This document shows, one piece after another, positions 26,601-37,681 of a stretch of 64,000 bases of DNA. A program made the translations under genes and the position numbers. Positions within the stretch are counted from its first letter, which is position 1. Each line of letters opens with the position of its first letter. The stretch is from the NCBI GenBank assembly GCA_014898425.1, contig RCSZ01000023.1, forward strand, positions 1-64,000, in the 5' to 3' direction. A model generated the notes under the pieces. It ran no database searches and was not told the DNA's origin. It saw only the letters and a list, made by a program, of their open reading frames with translations. This DNA comes from Botryotinia globosa (Eukaryota > Ascomycota > Leotiomycetes > Helotiales > Sclerotiniaceae).

Positions 26601-27640
26601 GATAAGTGAGCACCTTGAAGGTTAAAGTATCAGATTTTAAAGAAAATGAGATGACTCGTGGTGACGGCATTCCAGCTACATTCTGTCGAGCTACAGCAAG
26701 TTCTGAGGGCAACCTGGACAAAGCTGCAACTTGTGATGTGAAACACCTCCAAGACGTGATAGTCAAAGCAAAGGTATCTGCTAGGTGTCTGCTTGTATAA
26801 TTGCCATTAATAGATACTTTGATTATAGTTATACATTTAATAAGGTCTTCGTAACCGACACCTCGGCAATTCCCGGCGAAGGTGTTAAGATAGTCAACCT
26901 TGATACTGACAGGACGCCTATTTGACGCTACGTTTCAAGCAATAGATAGTAGATGCAGTATGTAACGTTGAGATGAGGACGATGATAAAAGGGAAGGGGT
27001 GGGAATGGAGAATTATCCAAATCCTTAACGCTTGTTCTTATAGTCCTTCTCCTGGGAAATCTCTTCTTGTGTAGCAAAATAAGGTCAAATTGAATCAAGA
27101 ATGATACACTGTACTGTCTTTCTCCCACTCGATACTTCAGTCCTTTGTAATGTCTGATGGTATTTGCTTTTGGTCACACTCGAAGGTATAAGCATTCAAC
27201 TCGAATCAACAATACACTTGTATTATGGTTGACCTCATTTGAGCCACGAATAAATCTCAGCAGTATGATTTGTAAGGTGACGAAATCCTGCAACCGTAAG
27301 ATTTGATTGATCGAGATGAGCTCACATGTATTGGCACCGGCCTTATTAACACATTGACTTTTGATATTAATGATCTCCACCTCAAACGCCCCATGCAGTT
27401 CTCGTTCCCCAAGACATTTCCTTATCATTATCAGGTCTTATTTGTTATAAAAAGTGTTTCTCAGTCATTTCCACTATCTTGGACACAAGATATTCAAGAA
27501 AACGAATTCGCTCACTCCAATGCCCATCTGAAAACTCTTACCAAAACCAGGACTTTCCACCCCTCATGGTACTGCTCAAGGACGGCAACCATCCGCTGTA
27601 CCTCCTGCTGTAATATCCGATTTTTAGTCACTTATTCACC
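26601..27640. other. Gene-like composition, no confident gene
   Basis: Composition is like that of the Ulp1 gene region. A 64-codon frame at 26,606-26,800 (SDFKENEMTRGDGIPATFCR) may be a further piece of the preceding relic. Frames on both strands between 26,928 and 27,674 overlap one another and show no recognisable motif. Confidence 0.4.
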
Positions 27641-27660
27641 AACTTCGTACAACATACAAA

Positions 27661-28055
27661 ATGGCACTCAGTGAACAGATCGACGACGGATTATCCTTTC
27701 CAAGCATTCAAGCAACTGCCTTCGGGCCAATTGGAGGGCAACTCAACACCTCACGAATACATCATGGGAATTCATCGAGCTTTAAACTTGGTTCCTGCGC
27801 ACCATCCAGTTTTCAGAATTTAGTCTTGGTACCGAATCATCCATTCATATTCATGAAACTTCCGATCCTGATTTTGGTTCTAATGATGACGATACTGGTA
27901 GTGACGACAATGAAGTCAACATTGTTCGGGATGAATATGGAAGGTACGACTTTAGTGAATGGAATCTGGATATATATTCTAGATTCATGCGTGTCTGTCG
28001 TAAGTCTTTCGAATCGCTGTGCTTACGTAAATCAAATAAAAGACCATTCATTCGT
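27661..28055 (+). pseudogene. Possible relic with acidic segment, frame unclear
   Basis: Three frames take turns looking protein-like. An ATG frame opens at 27,661 for 164 codons, but the most natural protein composition is in a different frame: WRATQHLTNTSWEFIEL, a TAA, then FSLGTESSIHIHETSDPDF, GSNDDDTGSDDNEVNIVRDE and YSRFMRVCRKSFESLC before a stop near 28,047. The acidic run followed by a basic helix looks like real coding sequence damaged by a stop and a frameshift. No family recognised; an intron-containing gene cannot be excluded. Confidence 0.3.
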
Positions 28056-28155
28056 TGAAGGTAAGTCCTCCCACTTCCTTCAAGGCTGCTCATTCGTCAG
28101 ATTGGTCTTTCGACCCGCCGACCAACCCTGCGTATTTGTAGATGCTGTCTCTTGA

Positions 28156-29222
28156 GTAAATGCCAGGAGTGGTTTTATTGAAATACTTGCCCAGCGAGCC
28201 CAGCGAGCCAGTTAGGATGCGATACCACGGAGTATGGTCAAAAATGAGTCTCCGGAGTAAAGACAACAAAACAAACATACCGGTACGGGTAGACATGCTA
28301 GGCCTCCTGGAGGCCTCGTAGCTAAGCTCTTCCACTTACACTCTGCTGTCTCTGTGTACTCAAACTTTAATCACCCAGCCGATTGACGTACCGGTAGATT
28401 GAGTGAAGACTATGGCAGAGGCGAAAGCAGAAGCTGAGAATGAAACTTCCATGTCCGAAGTGACATGACGATGCCCTCAACGAGATATTGGCCATGAAAT
28501 GATTTCTCTTTTACCCTTGCGATATTTTTTTTTCCCTACTTCATGCTAGAATTCAATAGATGTAGGTAGGTACGCAGACTTCATTTTTTCATATGGTTAG
28601 TACTTGTCCATATCTTTCATTGTCATCGATATGTGATTTCACAGATTCACGAATTCATTTCGAGCGTGAGGAAGTAAAAAAGATATATTTTACTACATTG
28701 TGAGTGTGTACCTAAGGCATCATTCAAGATGTAGTAAAATATTACCACATGTGGTCTGATGCCTCAGGCTATACATCATGATGTGGTAAAACTTGCCTAC
28801 ACCGTAGGCCTGGGGCATTTATTATACAACACTTGCACGTGTGAATGCTACCTTATGAGATAAGCTTTTTATCTTTGATGCTAAAAAAGTATAAAAACAA
28901 CAACACAATAACAATGCTGAGTGCAGTTGCAGTTTGAGAACTGTGATGGCTGAAGATGTGAGAAGATGTTCATGCCGGTGTCTTACTTCTTTTGAGCCCT
29001 AACAAAGTTCAATTGAATAATTTACCCACGGTGTTGCCATTGTCCGCTCAGTTACCAGTGTGTTGATCGCAATTCTCGGTTTGGACTTGAACCTCAACTT
29101 CGACCTGGAATACCAAACTCAAGATAAATAAAGATTGACATCCATACTTTTACAACGCGATCAATCAAGTGCTATTCCTTCTATGTCTTTAACTTGTCTC
29201 AATGTGAATCATTGAATCGATT
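28156..29222. promoter_or_regulatory. Upstream region of the Ulp1 gene
   Basis: About 1 kb of non-coding sequence before the ATG at 29,223. It contains the nested palindrome at 28,711-28,768 and related ATGTRGTAAAA motifs near 28,729 and 28,781. No clear TATA box, CCAAT box or known operator was identified; assignment as promoter is from position only. Confidence 0.35.
28711..28768. repeat. Nested palindrome upstream of Ulp1
   Basis: Outer arms CCTAAGGCATCA and TGATGCCTCAGG are inverted repeats with one mismatch. Between them TGTAGTAAAATATTACCACA is itself nearly palindromic. A further related copy, ATGATGTGGTAAAACTTGCC, follows at about 28,777. It could be a small MITE remnant or a cruciform-forming regulatory site. 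Confidence 0.5.
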
Positions 29223-32200
29223 ATGAATGCGACATCAAATTCTATGTCTAATATCTTTATACCAAGTCAATCAATCGATCCTCTACTGACTGGTGTAGTA
29301 ATTCAATCTCAATCTCAGCGCCGTCGTCGACTCTCTCAATTGCCGCCTTCTTCGCCTCCGCCACCACCTCCAGCACATCCTCCAGCACATCTGCTTCCTC
29401 CTTCGCCATTATCCACCCTTTCTCTCTCGGATCTCCAATCTCCCTTCCAAAAATTCCTCAAGTCCTACCAAACCTATGCGCATAACATAGAAGAAACCCA
29501 TACGTACTGGCTATCTCTTCGCACTCAATATATTGACCAAATCTCCCATCAAGATCGAAAACACACATCTCCATATCTCTCCTTTGGACGATGGCTCACT
29601 CAAACATACCACGAAATTACCCGGGACATGATCATCTCTATGATCAGATACGAATTCGAAAACGAATATGCAAATAAGCTCAAAAGGAAAGTTAAAGCTG
29701 AAGTAAGGAAATTGGCAAAGAGGCTAGAGGTGACCGTTTGGGATCTACATTTTGCTCTGGGAAGGGATGTGTTGGTGTCGATGAGGGCCTTGGTTGCGCT
29801 GAATGGACTTTGTAGAAAGATGAATGAGACGGAAGGGAAGCTAGGGTTGCGATTGGAAGGCTTGATTCCGAAATTGGAAGAGCAAGTTTGGTTAAGGTAT
29901 CGGGCGAGGGACCAGCATGCTTGTGCGGATATGACTAGGTTTGCTCCGGCTGATGTTTTGAAAGCTTGTGCTGCGATGACAGCGAATAACATTTGGGCTG
30001 GAGAGAGAAATGACGACGGCGAAAAAGGCGAAGAAGAAGAAGAGATCACAGAAGGGAATGGAGAGAGAGAAATTCGGAGGAAGATACAGCCTACAAATGA
30101 GAGTCTTGAAAACCCGGATTCAGGAGGTCGGATACCGGAGTTTCGTAGAGAACATTTGCCAGCTGGAGGAGGTTTAGACAATATTCAACGAGCTGTTGCT
30201 GATGGAGCTACTGCGAATGGTACGATGAGGATGGAGGGCTGGGCGATCAAGCAAGGAGGCTTAACCAATGGCACATCGGCTTTCTTTCCGGAGTCGATGA
30301 TTATTGGGAAGATGGAGAAGGATGGGTTTGGGAAAATGGAGATGGAGCAGGGAATATTTGTCATGAACGGGCAAATGAATGGACAGACGAGTGGCCAGAA
30401 GACTGTGCTGCAGACTGACGATAGCCCAGCGGACAGTGATGAGAAGGAAAGGAATAATGAGCTTTCCCAGGGAGAGGACAACTACGATGATGGCTATGGA
30501 TATGATGGTATCGACACCTCTACCGATGGTGACGAGAGTATGGATATCACAGAAGCTGCGGACAACACGATTGTCGAATTCAAAAAAGCTTTCGGATCAC
30601 ATATCCAGGATAATCGATCTTTCGACACTAATGCGCCAGAAAGAAAGCTATCGCCTCCGGTCCCGAATTGCCCCCACGATAAAAACAATGTCGAAGAGGA
30701 ATTTGGATACCTTCTTGATTCTATCACTGGTCCGAACTCTTCAGATGCAACACCAACACGAAACTATGTCACAGTGAGAAACAAGAATAAACGAACAAAC
30801 TACAGCATACCCAAAATAAGCAAGCCAGTTGAAGATCAAGACATGCATGAACCTGACACACCAGAAGCTCCTCGTCATGCTACATTCGAGCGAGGGTATG
30901 AATCAGATAACGAAGAAGTAATTCACAAAACTTCGAAGACTTCTTTGAATTTGGTAACCCCAGATAATACTTCACCTCAACATATATCACCGCTCCGACT
31001 TCAAAAAGCACAAGTTCCTGATCCTAATCACAAGAACAATTGGGGTCGACCTGGGGATTTGAAATTCTACTCAAACACTTCTACTGGTGATACGAGTGTT
31101 GTCATAAGCCTTGATAAGGAAGTTCTCAAACTTCAACCAGGGCAATGGCTGAATGATGAATTGATCAACCTCTATCTTTTCTGGCTTTACAAGAATACTG
31201 CCCATATGAACATTTCGATTTTCAATAGCTTTTTGTATTCGCAATTGATGAGAGGTATCAACCCGATGAGAAATCGTCCCTTTTCTAAAGTATGGGTTAA
31301 AACAACTGAGTGGATCATAATTCCCATTTGCGAAGCATCGCATTGGTATGCGGTTATAGTGGGAAACTTTTCGATGCTTCAACCAAGTGCTCAGTCGGAT
31401 CCAAAAGCTCCTTTCTTGATTGTCCTAGACTCCATTGCTGGGAATGAAATTCAACATTCGGCAATGAGAAAGAGAATTGTGAATTTTCTGAAAGAAGAAG
31501 CAAAAATGGTATGGGGTTCTAGTTTTAAGGAATTTGAATTCCCGCCCGTTAAACGATTTCTCAAACAGTCTAATGGTACGGATTGTGGCTTGTATCTGTT
31601 GGAGCATGTGGAACGATTTTTGAAACATCCGAGAGGGTTTTTGCGGGAGGTTCTAGGGGATGATGGAGATACGAAGATGGAAATGAGTAATCCTTTTGAA
31701 CCGCTTGAGAAGAGGAAGGATTTAATGGGGTTGATCTTTAAGTTGAAGGAGGATCAGGATCGATGGGCGGATCTTGAAGATAGGAAGAAGGGTAGGTGGG
31801 ATGTTCAAAGGAGAGATGTTCGGAGAGAAGATGTTGATGTTCAAATTGGAGGTGATCAATCTTTGTATCACAGACAGAATTCTCAATCATCAATAGGAGA
31901 TTTCCAATCTTTACACCGCAATCAAGCCTCAAAACAATCGCCTTTGTATACCAACGCCCAAAGCCCCAAACTATCCCCTGCGCCCGACAAACTTACTGGC
32001 TCCGTGTCAGTCTTAGCACCTGGGTTTGAATTTGGATCTGGAGAGGAAATATCGGCACATAAACCTCAAAAAGAAGTTCCCGCGAAAATTCTTAACAAAG
32101 GTCAAATGTTCCATGATATATCCTCCCTTGCCAGGCGCACAACAATGGATTCCCTCCATACTTGCTCTTCTCTAACTCTTGATACGATTACATCCAAGTT

Positions 32201-32873
32201 AACAAAGCAATCCTCAATCTTTCGACATCACCTCCAATTGGTACAATTCTCCGGTCAGATATCTTCATCTATGCGCCCTATTTTCAATGAACAGAATATC
32301 TGGAAAAAAATGCCTATACAGTCATCCCCATTATCCTCTTCAATGGTATCCTTGAATCCTAGTATCAGTGTCAGGGAATATCGCAAGCGTAAACGTGAAG
32401 AAGAAGTACGTACAATTGAACCATTTTGCTCTTTGGTGATAGAGAAGGAAAAAGAGTTGGGAGAAGAATACAAAGCTTCGTTGAAGTTGTTAGAAGAGTT
32501 GGAGGAGTGGGACAGGAAGGTGAGCAACTTCGAAGAAGTGTTGAGAGAGAGAATAGAGAAAATTTCAGAAGAGATGATGCGGTTAGAGAAGCTTTGGGAC
32601 AGGCTGCATGAAGATGAAGTTGTTAGGAAAATGTTCGGAGATAAATGGGAAAAGGACGTTGAAGAAAAAAAGGCAGAATTGAAAAATGAGATGAGAGTGT
32701 TGGAAGAGAAGCTAAAGGGTTCCAAGGAGGGGGTGAGGGAGGCGATGAAGGGGTGGGTGAACAACTCTAGGATACTTGTTGGGTTGGTTGGGGAGGATCT
32801 AATGATGGTGGAGAAGTTGAGGGAAGAGGTCAGGGGTTTGATGGAGGAGGGGCCGATGAGTGAAGGGAGATGA
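29223..32873 (+). CDS. Ulp1-like SUMO/NEDD8-type cysteine protease (peptidase family C48)
   Basis: A single open frame of 1,216 codons, with A at -3 of the chosen ATG. The C48 catalytic domain lies at about residues 620-800: WLNDELINLYLFWLY (Trp642), SHWYAVIV (His707), FLIVLDSI (Asp736), KQSNGTDCGLYLLEH (Gln782, Cys788). That gives the full His/Asp/Gln/Cys set of Ulp1-type proteases, which cut SUMO precursors and SUMO-protein bonds, usually in the nucleus or at the nuclear pore. An unusual loop (NFSMLQPSAQSDPKAP) separates His and Asp by 29 residues. The N terminus has a proline run (about residues 40-63), then a helical region (about 100-255, including VWDLHFALGRDVLVSM) that recurs in the paralogue at 61,532-63,848. 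The middle is acidic and disordered. Residues about 1,055-1,206 are Glu/Lys/Leu-rich and predicted coiled coil. It is long for a Ulp1. No stops or RIP-like decay, so it is probably functional. Substrate and exact class (Ulp1 or Ulp2 type) are not deducible. Confidence 0.93.
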   Translation: MNATSNSMSNIFIPSQSIDPLLTGVVIQSQSQRRRRLSQLPPSSPPPPPPAHPPAHLLPPSPLSTLSLSDLQSPFQKFLKSYQTYAHNIEETHTYWLSLRTQYIDQISHQDRKHTSPYLSFGRWLTQTYHEITRDMIISMIRYEFENEYANKLKRKVKAEVRKLAKRLEVTVWDLHFALGRDVLVSMRALVALNGLCRKMNETEGKLGLRLEGLIPKLEEQVWLRYRARDQHACADMTRFAPADVLKACAAMTANNIWAGERNDDGEKGEEEEEITEGNGEREIRRKIQPTNESLENPDSGGRIPEFRREHLPAGGGLDNIQRAVADGATANGTMRMEGWAIKQGGLTNGTSAFFPESMIIGKMEKDGFGKMEMEQGIFVMNGQMNGQTSGQKTVLQTDDSPADSDEKERNNELSQGEDNYDDGYGYDGIDTSTDGDESMDITEAADNTIVEFKKAFGSHIQDNRSFDTNAPERKLSPPVPNCPHDKNNVEEEFGYLLDSITGPNSSDATPTRNYVTVRNKNKRTNYSIPKISKPVEDQDMHEPDTPEAPRHATFERGYESDNEEVIHKTSKTSLNLVTPDNTSPQHISPLRLQKAQVPDPNHKNNWGRPGDLKFYSNTSTGDTSVVISLDKEVLKLQPGQWLNDELINLYLFWLYKNTAHMNISIFNSFLYSQLMRGINPMRNRPFSKVWVKTTEWIIIPICEASHWYAVIVGNFSMLQPSAQSDPKAPFLIVLDSIAGNEIQHSAMRKRIVNFLKEEAKMVWGSSFKEFEFPPVKRFLKQSNGTDCGLYLLEHVERFLKHPRGFLREVLGDDGDTKMEMSNPFEPLEKRKDLMGLIFKLKEDQDRWADLEDRKKGRWDVQRRDVRREDVDVQIGGDQSLYHRQNSQSSIGDFQSLHRNQASKQSPLYTNAQSPKLSPAPDKLTGSVSVLAPGFEFGSGEEISAHKPQKEVPAKILNKGQMFHDISSLARRTTMDSLHTCSSLTLDTITSKLTKQSSIFRHHLQLVQFSGQISSSMRPIFNEQNIWKKMPIQSSPLSSSMVSLNPSISVREYRKRKREEEVRTIEPFCSLVIEKEKELGEEYKASLKLLEELEEWDRKVSNFEEVLRERIEKISEEMMRLEKLWDRLHEDEVVRKMFGDKWEKDVEEKKAELKNEMRVLEEKLKGSKEGVREAMKGWVNNSRILVGLVGEDLMMVEKLREEVRGLMEEGPMSEGR

Positions 32874-34714
32874 TAAATAAGAGCGAGCAGAGATTAATAT
32901 GGTTAGTTCGGTTTATCACAAGAATTAAAACGTCGTGTTAAAGCTAGTATTGCATCATTGATGAATAAGACTTATATGGCTGTGTAGAATTCCTACGTGT
33001 GAAGTGAATAACAGTGTTATGGATCTAAGGCAGTTAGTGAGGGTATGCTGATGAGAAACTCCCAATTCGTCTGTTGAAATGTTTCGAACAACGGCAACTT
33101 ACTAGAGCCAAAATCCACCACCACGGATCGCTCTGCATAAGGATTTTCTTGCGTCAGCGAGGGTAGATGTGGGAAAATCAGCATGAATTTCTCACATGTC
33201 TCACTAAAACCTCTGGAATTGATATGCTAGTAAATTGGCTTTCGGGAGTGCAAACCCTTCAGTAAGAGCGACAACATTGGTATCGATTCACGTCGAATCG
33301 ATAATGTAGCAATCTTTAGCGATCCTAGAACTCCTTTTTCGAGACTAATGCTATTGAACAATCGTTTTGTAGAGTTAGAATAGCATTGCTACCTTTTTTG
33401 TTCAAAGCAGAGTCTTGCTGGGGCCCAAAACGAGGACTTAGGTCCGCGGCGCATCTTATATTTCAACTTTAAAGCAAGAATTAGAACAATTGTAAATCTC
33501 TAGATGTTGGAATACGCGAGCGATGATATTAGTCGCAACATTTAAGCTCTATCTTTGAATACGAGAAGTCAGCTTCAGCTTTACTAGAATTTATGAGAAT
33601 CATCACCCTTTAATCTGCTTGACCTAACGCGCCTACCTTCATGGCTGTTATCATCGGGACATTAGTGACCTTTTATGTCTGAATCCACGATGGAGGCGCC
33701 AGTTTTGCGTCTCATTTCGTTTAAGTGGAAGAAGGATACAATTGTGTCCTGTTTAGCCACAGGATATCTGTCCCTTCTCCTTTCCTTGTTATTAATCTAG
33801 ACCTTACTCTATCTAGTTATAAAAGTGATTGATGCATGAAGTTTTATTATGTAATCATGATACTTCTTCTATGTTGATAAAAAGAGTAAGCAACATGGCT
33901 TCCTGTTGCATTGTTGGTGATACAAGTACTCTACAGCCTCGTAGTTACACCATTACCGCCACCGGATGATGACCATAGGCGTGCTCTGCAATGTGCGCGC
34001 TTTTATCCTGCACCACCCAAATAGGCATTTAGAGTTAGTGCAAATGTAAAGGTAAATATTCATGATTAAGCGAGCACACACTCTAGACTCGATGAGCTTT
34101 TTTCTGAATATTACGCCGCCTTGATCCTTAGCAGTCTACAACTGTCGTTGCGTCATATTCTGTTGCTATCACCTCGGTGGTGATTACTATGTCTTCATAA
34201 TATGTATACTGTATTGATTGATGTTGTGTCTAGTGTATTCTAAGTTCTAGGGCTACGAAAGCTATATGTAATACGTGCGTATATTCATTCGTATCGCAAC
34301 ATATTGATTACGAAAACTATCAGTACAACCTACTATCACAACTCTTTCTCTTACCGCGAATGAACCACATCTCATTCCCTTCACATCTCAATTTAGAGGG
34401 AAAGAGATTGGCTGGGGTCGCAGCGGGAGAAAATAATATTGTGATACGAATGCCATTCAATATACATGGGGAGTTTCCCAAATTAATACAGATAACCAGA
34501 ATCGTATGCTAACAGTCCCGATATTCCCGCAGCAGGTATTTTCGCGATGGGTACTGCACAAGATTCATATGAGATTTCGTAAACAGGATTTGAACAAACT
34601 ATGATCTCACACTCAACTCACAAATAAGTAGACGAAGATTTCTACTTCGCGTTTGCTGAGAGTGTAATTGGCACACGCACCAAGCCATTTAGACTTGATG
34701 GATCAGACGTTTGA
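32874..34714. other. Non-coding or unrecognised sequence 3' of Ulp1
   Basis: Gene-like base composition but no frame over about 60 codons and no motif that I recognise on either strand. It contains the perfect inverted repeat at 33,281-33,303. It presumably includes the Ulp1 3' untranslated region. Confidence 0.4.
33281..33303. repeat. Perfect 9-bp inverted repeat
   Basis: TATCGATTC and GAATCGATA separated by ACGTC, with ACAT and ATGT placed outside the arms as a possible extension of the stem. It could be a protein-binding palindrome or a chance hairpin; it lies 408 bp past the Ulp1 stop. Confidence 0.5.
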
Positions 34715-35125
34715 ATACTTCAAGTCCAGAAACGCCGATTGCAGCATATTCGATGTGGCAAACTTGATGTCTTCTTGCGAATTCGCAGCGACTTTACACA
34801 CGTTATGAGGGACGGATGGTATGAATTTTTTACTTTAGTCACTTTAATTTAATCACTTGCTTTATTCACACAATTTTTAATTTGTCTTCATTTAACTAGG
34901 GTTTCTTTGCATATCCACTTGGGAAGCGACCGAGGCGTTCTGAGCTTCTTGTTAGCCCGCAATGGAGTTCACTCTCATTACTCTGGAATTTGCAAGATGA
35001 AACTTTGCGCATGTGCGACGACCCTCGACGAGCTTAAATTGATGCTAAATGACGGAACAGAGCCCTTGAAAGGCCAGAATTCGATCTCCTCTAAGATTAC
35101 ACAGATATTTGCGATTCCAATGTAA
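34715..35125 (+). pseudogene. Ankyrin-repeat-like gene fragment with one probable intron
   Basis: Exon-like sequence to 34,818 reads LQHIRCGKLDVFLRI and THVMRDG. A GTATGA...TTAACTAG interval (34,819-34,899) has fungal intron boundaries and length (81 nt). Splicing keeps phase, and the next exon reads WVSLHIHLGSDRGVLSFLL, then ARNGVHSHY and TLDELKLMLNDGTEPLKG. This fits two ankyrin repeats (G-TPLHLA...VV-LLL--GA and L-ELKLLL--GADP). A TGA lies in frame at 34,712 and a stop after about 74 codons of exon 2, so only a fragment is left. Ankyrin repeats bind proteins; fungi carry many in HET, NACHT and similar genes, but no effector domain is seen here. Confidence 0.45.
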
Positions 35126-37681
35126 CAATCAAATTCAATCATCAGCCAAGCATTTTGATATCCATTATGCTGAGACTTCTTACCAATGCTGTATGATCTA
35201 TCCGCTATACATTATTGCAATTGCACTTCTCGAATTCCTTCTATCTCAATACAGATGTAGCAACTATAACTAGTCGAATTTAAATCTGTAAATTTAGTAT
35301 CTAATATAAATCAGTTTAAAAAATTGTCCTTGAACATTTCCCTTCTAGAAATATAGCAGCAACTTGGAAGTGTAAAAGTCCATCTCGATTTAACCTAAGC
35401 TGCAAAATGCTATTACTTCTTTCGGAGATTCCTGGGCTACAAACAAGAGGGCGTGTTTTGTCCACCGAATCCAGGGCTTCTGAGTTTGGAAAGCGTAGCA
35501 ACCCCGAGAGAAGAGTTGATAGGCGATTTGAAGTCAACCGGCTGGTCATTGTTGAGAGTTGGGACGCTAGAGTTCTGGCTCTCTTTGGAAGTGAGAACTA
35601 TATTAGACAGGCCGTAGGAAATAATGGAAATGTTGAGGTAGACGAGTCAAATTTAATGTTTGCATTAAGCGAGAATAGTTGAGAGGTGATTGACAAGTAA
35701 TTTTCTGATATGAGTAATATTTCCTGTGAGGAACAAGTTCCAACCTTCTTCCATCTTCCAGGTGTTCGGAAATATGTTCATCTTCTAATATCAGGATACA
35801 GTATCTGTAAAATATAAGCTACTATGATCCAGCTATCTACATAGTCATACCGAAATTCTGAATAGTCTCTTAATTGATATGAAGAGAATAAATGTCAATG
35901 AGCTTTTACTCAAGTGGAAGTGATTCATGACTGCAAGATGGATACATCTGACATGAAGGTGTCAAGTTTCAAGAAGAGGGAATTGTCGGTTCAAGGAAGT
36001 CACTTTACGGTAGCCGTACTGATCAAACGATTTGCAGGAAACTCGACACCCACCAACTTTGCGTATCTGGGCAAGCCTGCTAGACCTCCACCGTCAGCAG
36101 AGTCTACTATTTCACTCCTATTATCAAACCAAGCCGCTCTTGTACTACTTACATGATAGCCCACACGGAAACTGGAGCCAGCCAAGCATCGAATATCCGG
36201 AATGATTTTACTGGCCTCAAAGACTCAAAATATGTTGCAGCCAGCCACAAAATGGGTAGAGCATTTTTTCTTTCTCAAAAACGCAAGCTGATGTGAAGTA
36301 CCACATCTACTACGGCGATTTCCTCCTCCTCCTTATTATTTTTGGTGTGCAAGACATTCAGCTGCGGACTCTTTTTGCCAGCTTCGCCGCCTCCGCGACT
36401 GGTTGTGGTGCTAGACGTATCTTTCGAATGATCATGAAGCACGCATACTCCGCTGTCTATTTAAACACAAACAGTGCTTGCGTCACTAACTGTTTTGGAA
36501 ATGAATAAGTTGAACTAAAATGGGAGCAAGGAGCCTCGAAATACCATCGTGCTTTTTGTTCAAAATTATTACAAAATCTCCATAGTAGCTAAATTATTGA
36601 GACTATTTTAGAATTGGAAGGGAACATAGAATCTTACTTGATCACCTCACATATTGATCTCGGCGGCAATAGCAAAGTATATCGAGGTGCTAAGTTTGTA
36701 GATTAAATGAGTGAATGTATTCATAATTGAATCAAGCAGAACGGCAGGGTTTTGAACCAAGAGTGCTTGGATGAAATGGAACTTCATTTTACTTAGGGTT
36801 ATTAAACACTGGTATACAATACGAATATGATATTATTCCGTATATCCTGTCGAAAGAATCTGACCCAAACAGTGAACGAGTGTCTTTAAGAGGCAGAGAC
36901 CCTTAAACCTCCAGATTGGGTTTGACCCATGGAAGTAGTGGTATGAAACTTTGTATCAAAAAACTCTAAAAATTCTTCAAGCTTTCGCTAAACCATTACG
37001 GTAGTAAGCCCAAGTATTTTTACGTGGACGATCCGACTTATGTCGTGGATACGATGTGGCACCTACCCGAGTACTCCATCTAATGGACTGCAATGGTTCA
37101 ATACAAGTACCTAGCAGTCTCGGTAAGGTTCCAAGTTGATTTGGACGTTACTCATGACATGCATAGAATTATACCAACCCCGCAACTTTATTCATCATGC
37201 CTTTTTAGGTGAGTGGACACACATCTCTGGTACGTCTCTTAGTAAATGCCACCGACACGTAGCTACTGCTGCATCCCCTTAGACCATCCCTCCAACGCCA
37301 GTAAGGATGATTTATTTCAGTGTCACTCGGCTCCCTCGAAATCCCGGCGAATTGTTTGAGATGTGAAAATTATGCGGCAGATATTTCAAATAAGAACGAA
37401 AGTTCAATGAGTACCGAGACTATAATATTACCATTGCCGAAGTGTTCGTCCCAATATAGCGCGGACGACTATTGAATGAGAATCCTGGAAAGAGGAGGAT
37501 TTAGGCTGAGCATGGCGGATGAAACACAAGTGAATTAGCAAACGAGAATTGAAGACTAAGAGTATATTTTAGTTTCTACGTATGATTGGAAACCTGGACA
37601 TATATCATTCCCTATTAAATGAGTGAAAATGATTGTTCGAATGGCTGAAGATTTATAAGTGGAAAATCTCTAAGCTCCACA
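35126..37681. other. Gene-like composition, no recognisable gene
   Basis: Several short frames only. The best is 35,407-35,682 (91 codons from an ATG, with RVDRRFEVNRLVIVESWD), which has plausible amino-acid composition but no recognised family. Others at 35,914-36,156 and 36,293-36,508 overlap opposite-strand frames. This is probably old decayed coding sequence or intergenic DNA. Confidence 0.4.

Noticed and set aside
29600..30181. 193-codon minus-strand frame antisense to the Ulp1 gene (also 30,185-30,777, 32,255-32,764)
   Set aside because: Shadows of the intact sense gene with no independent motif.
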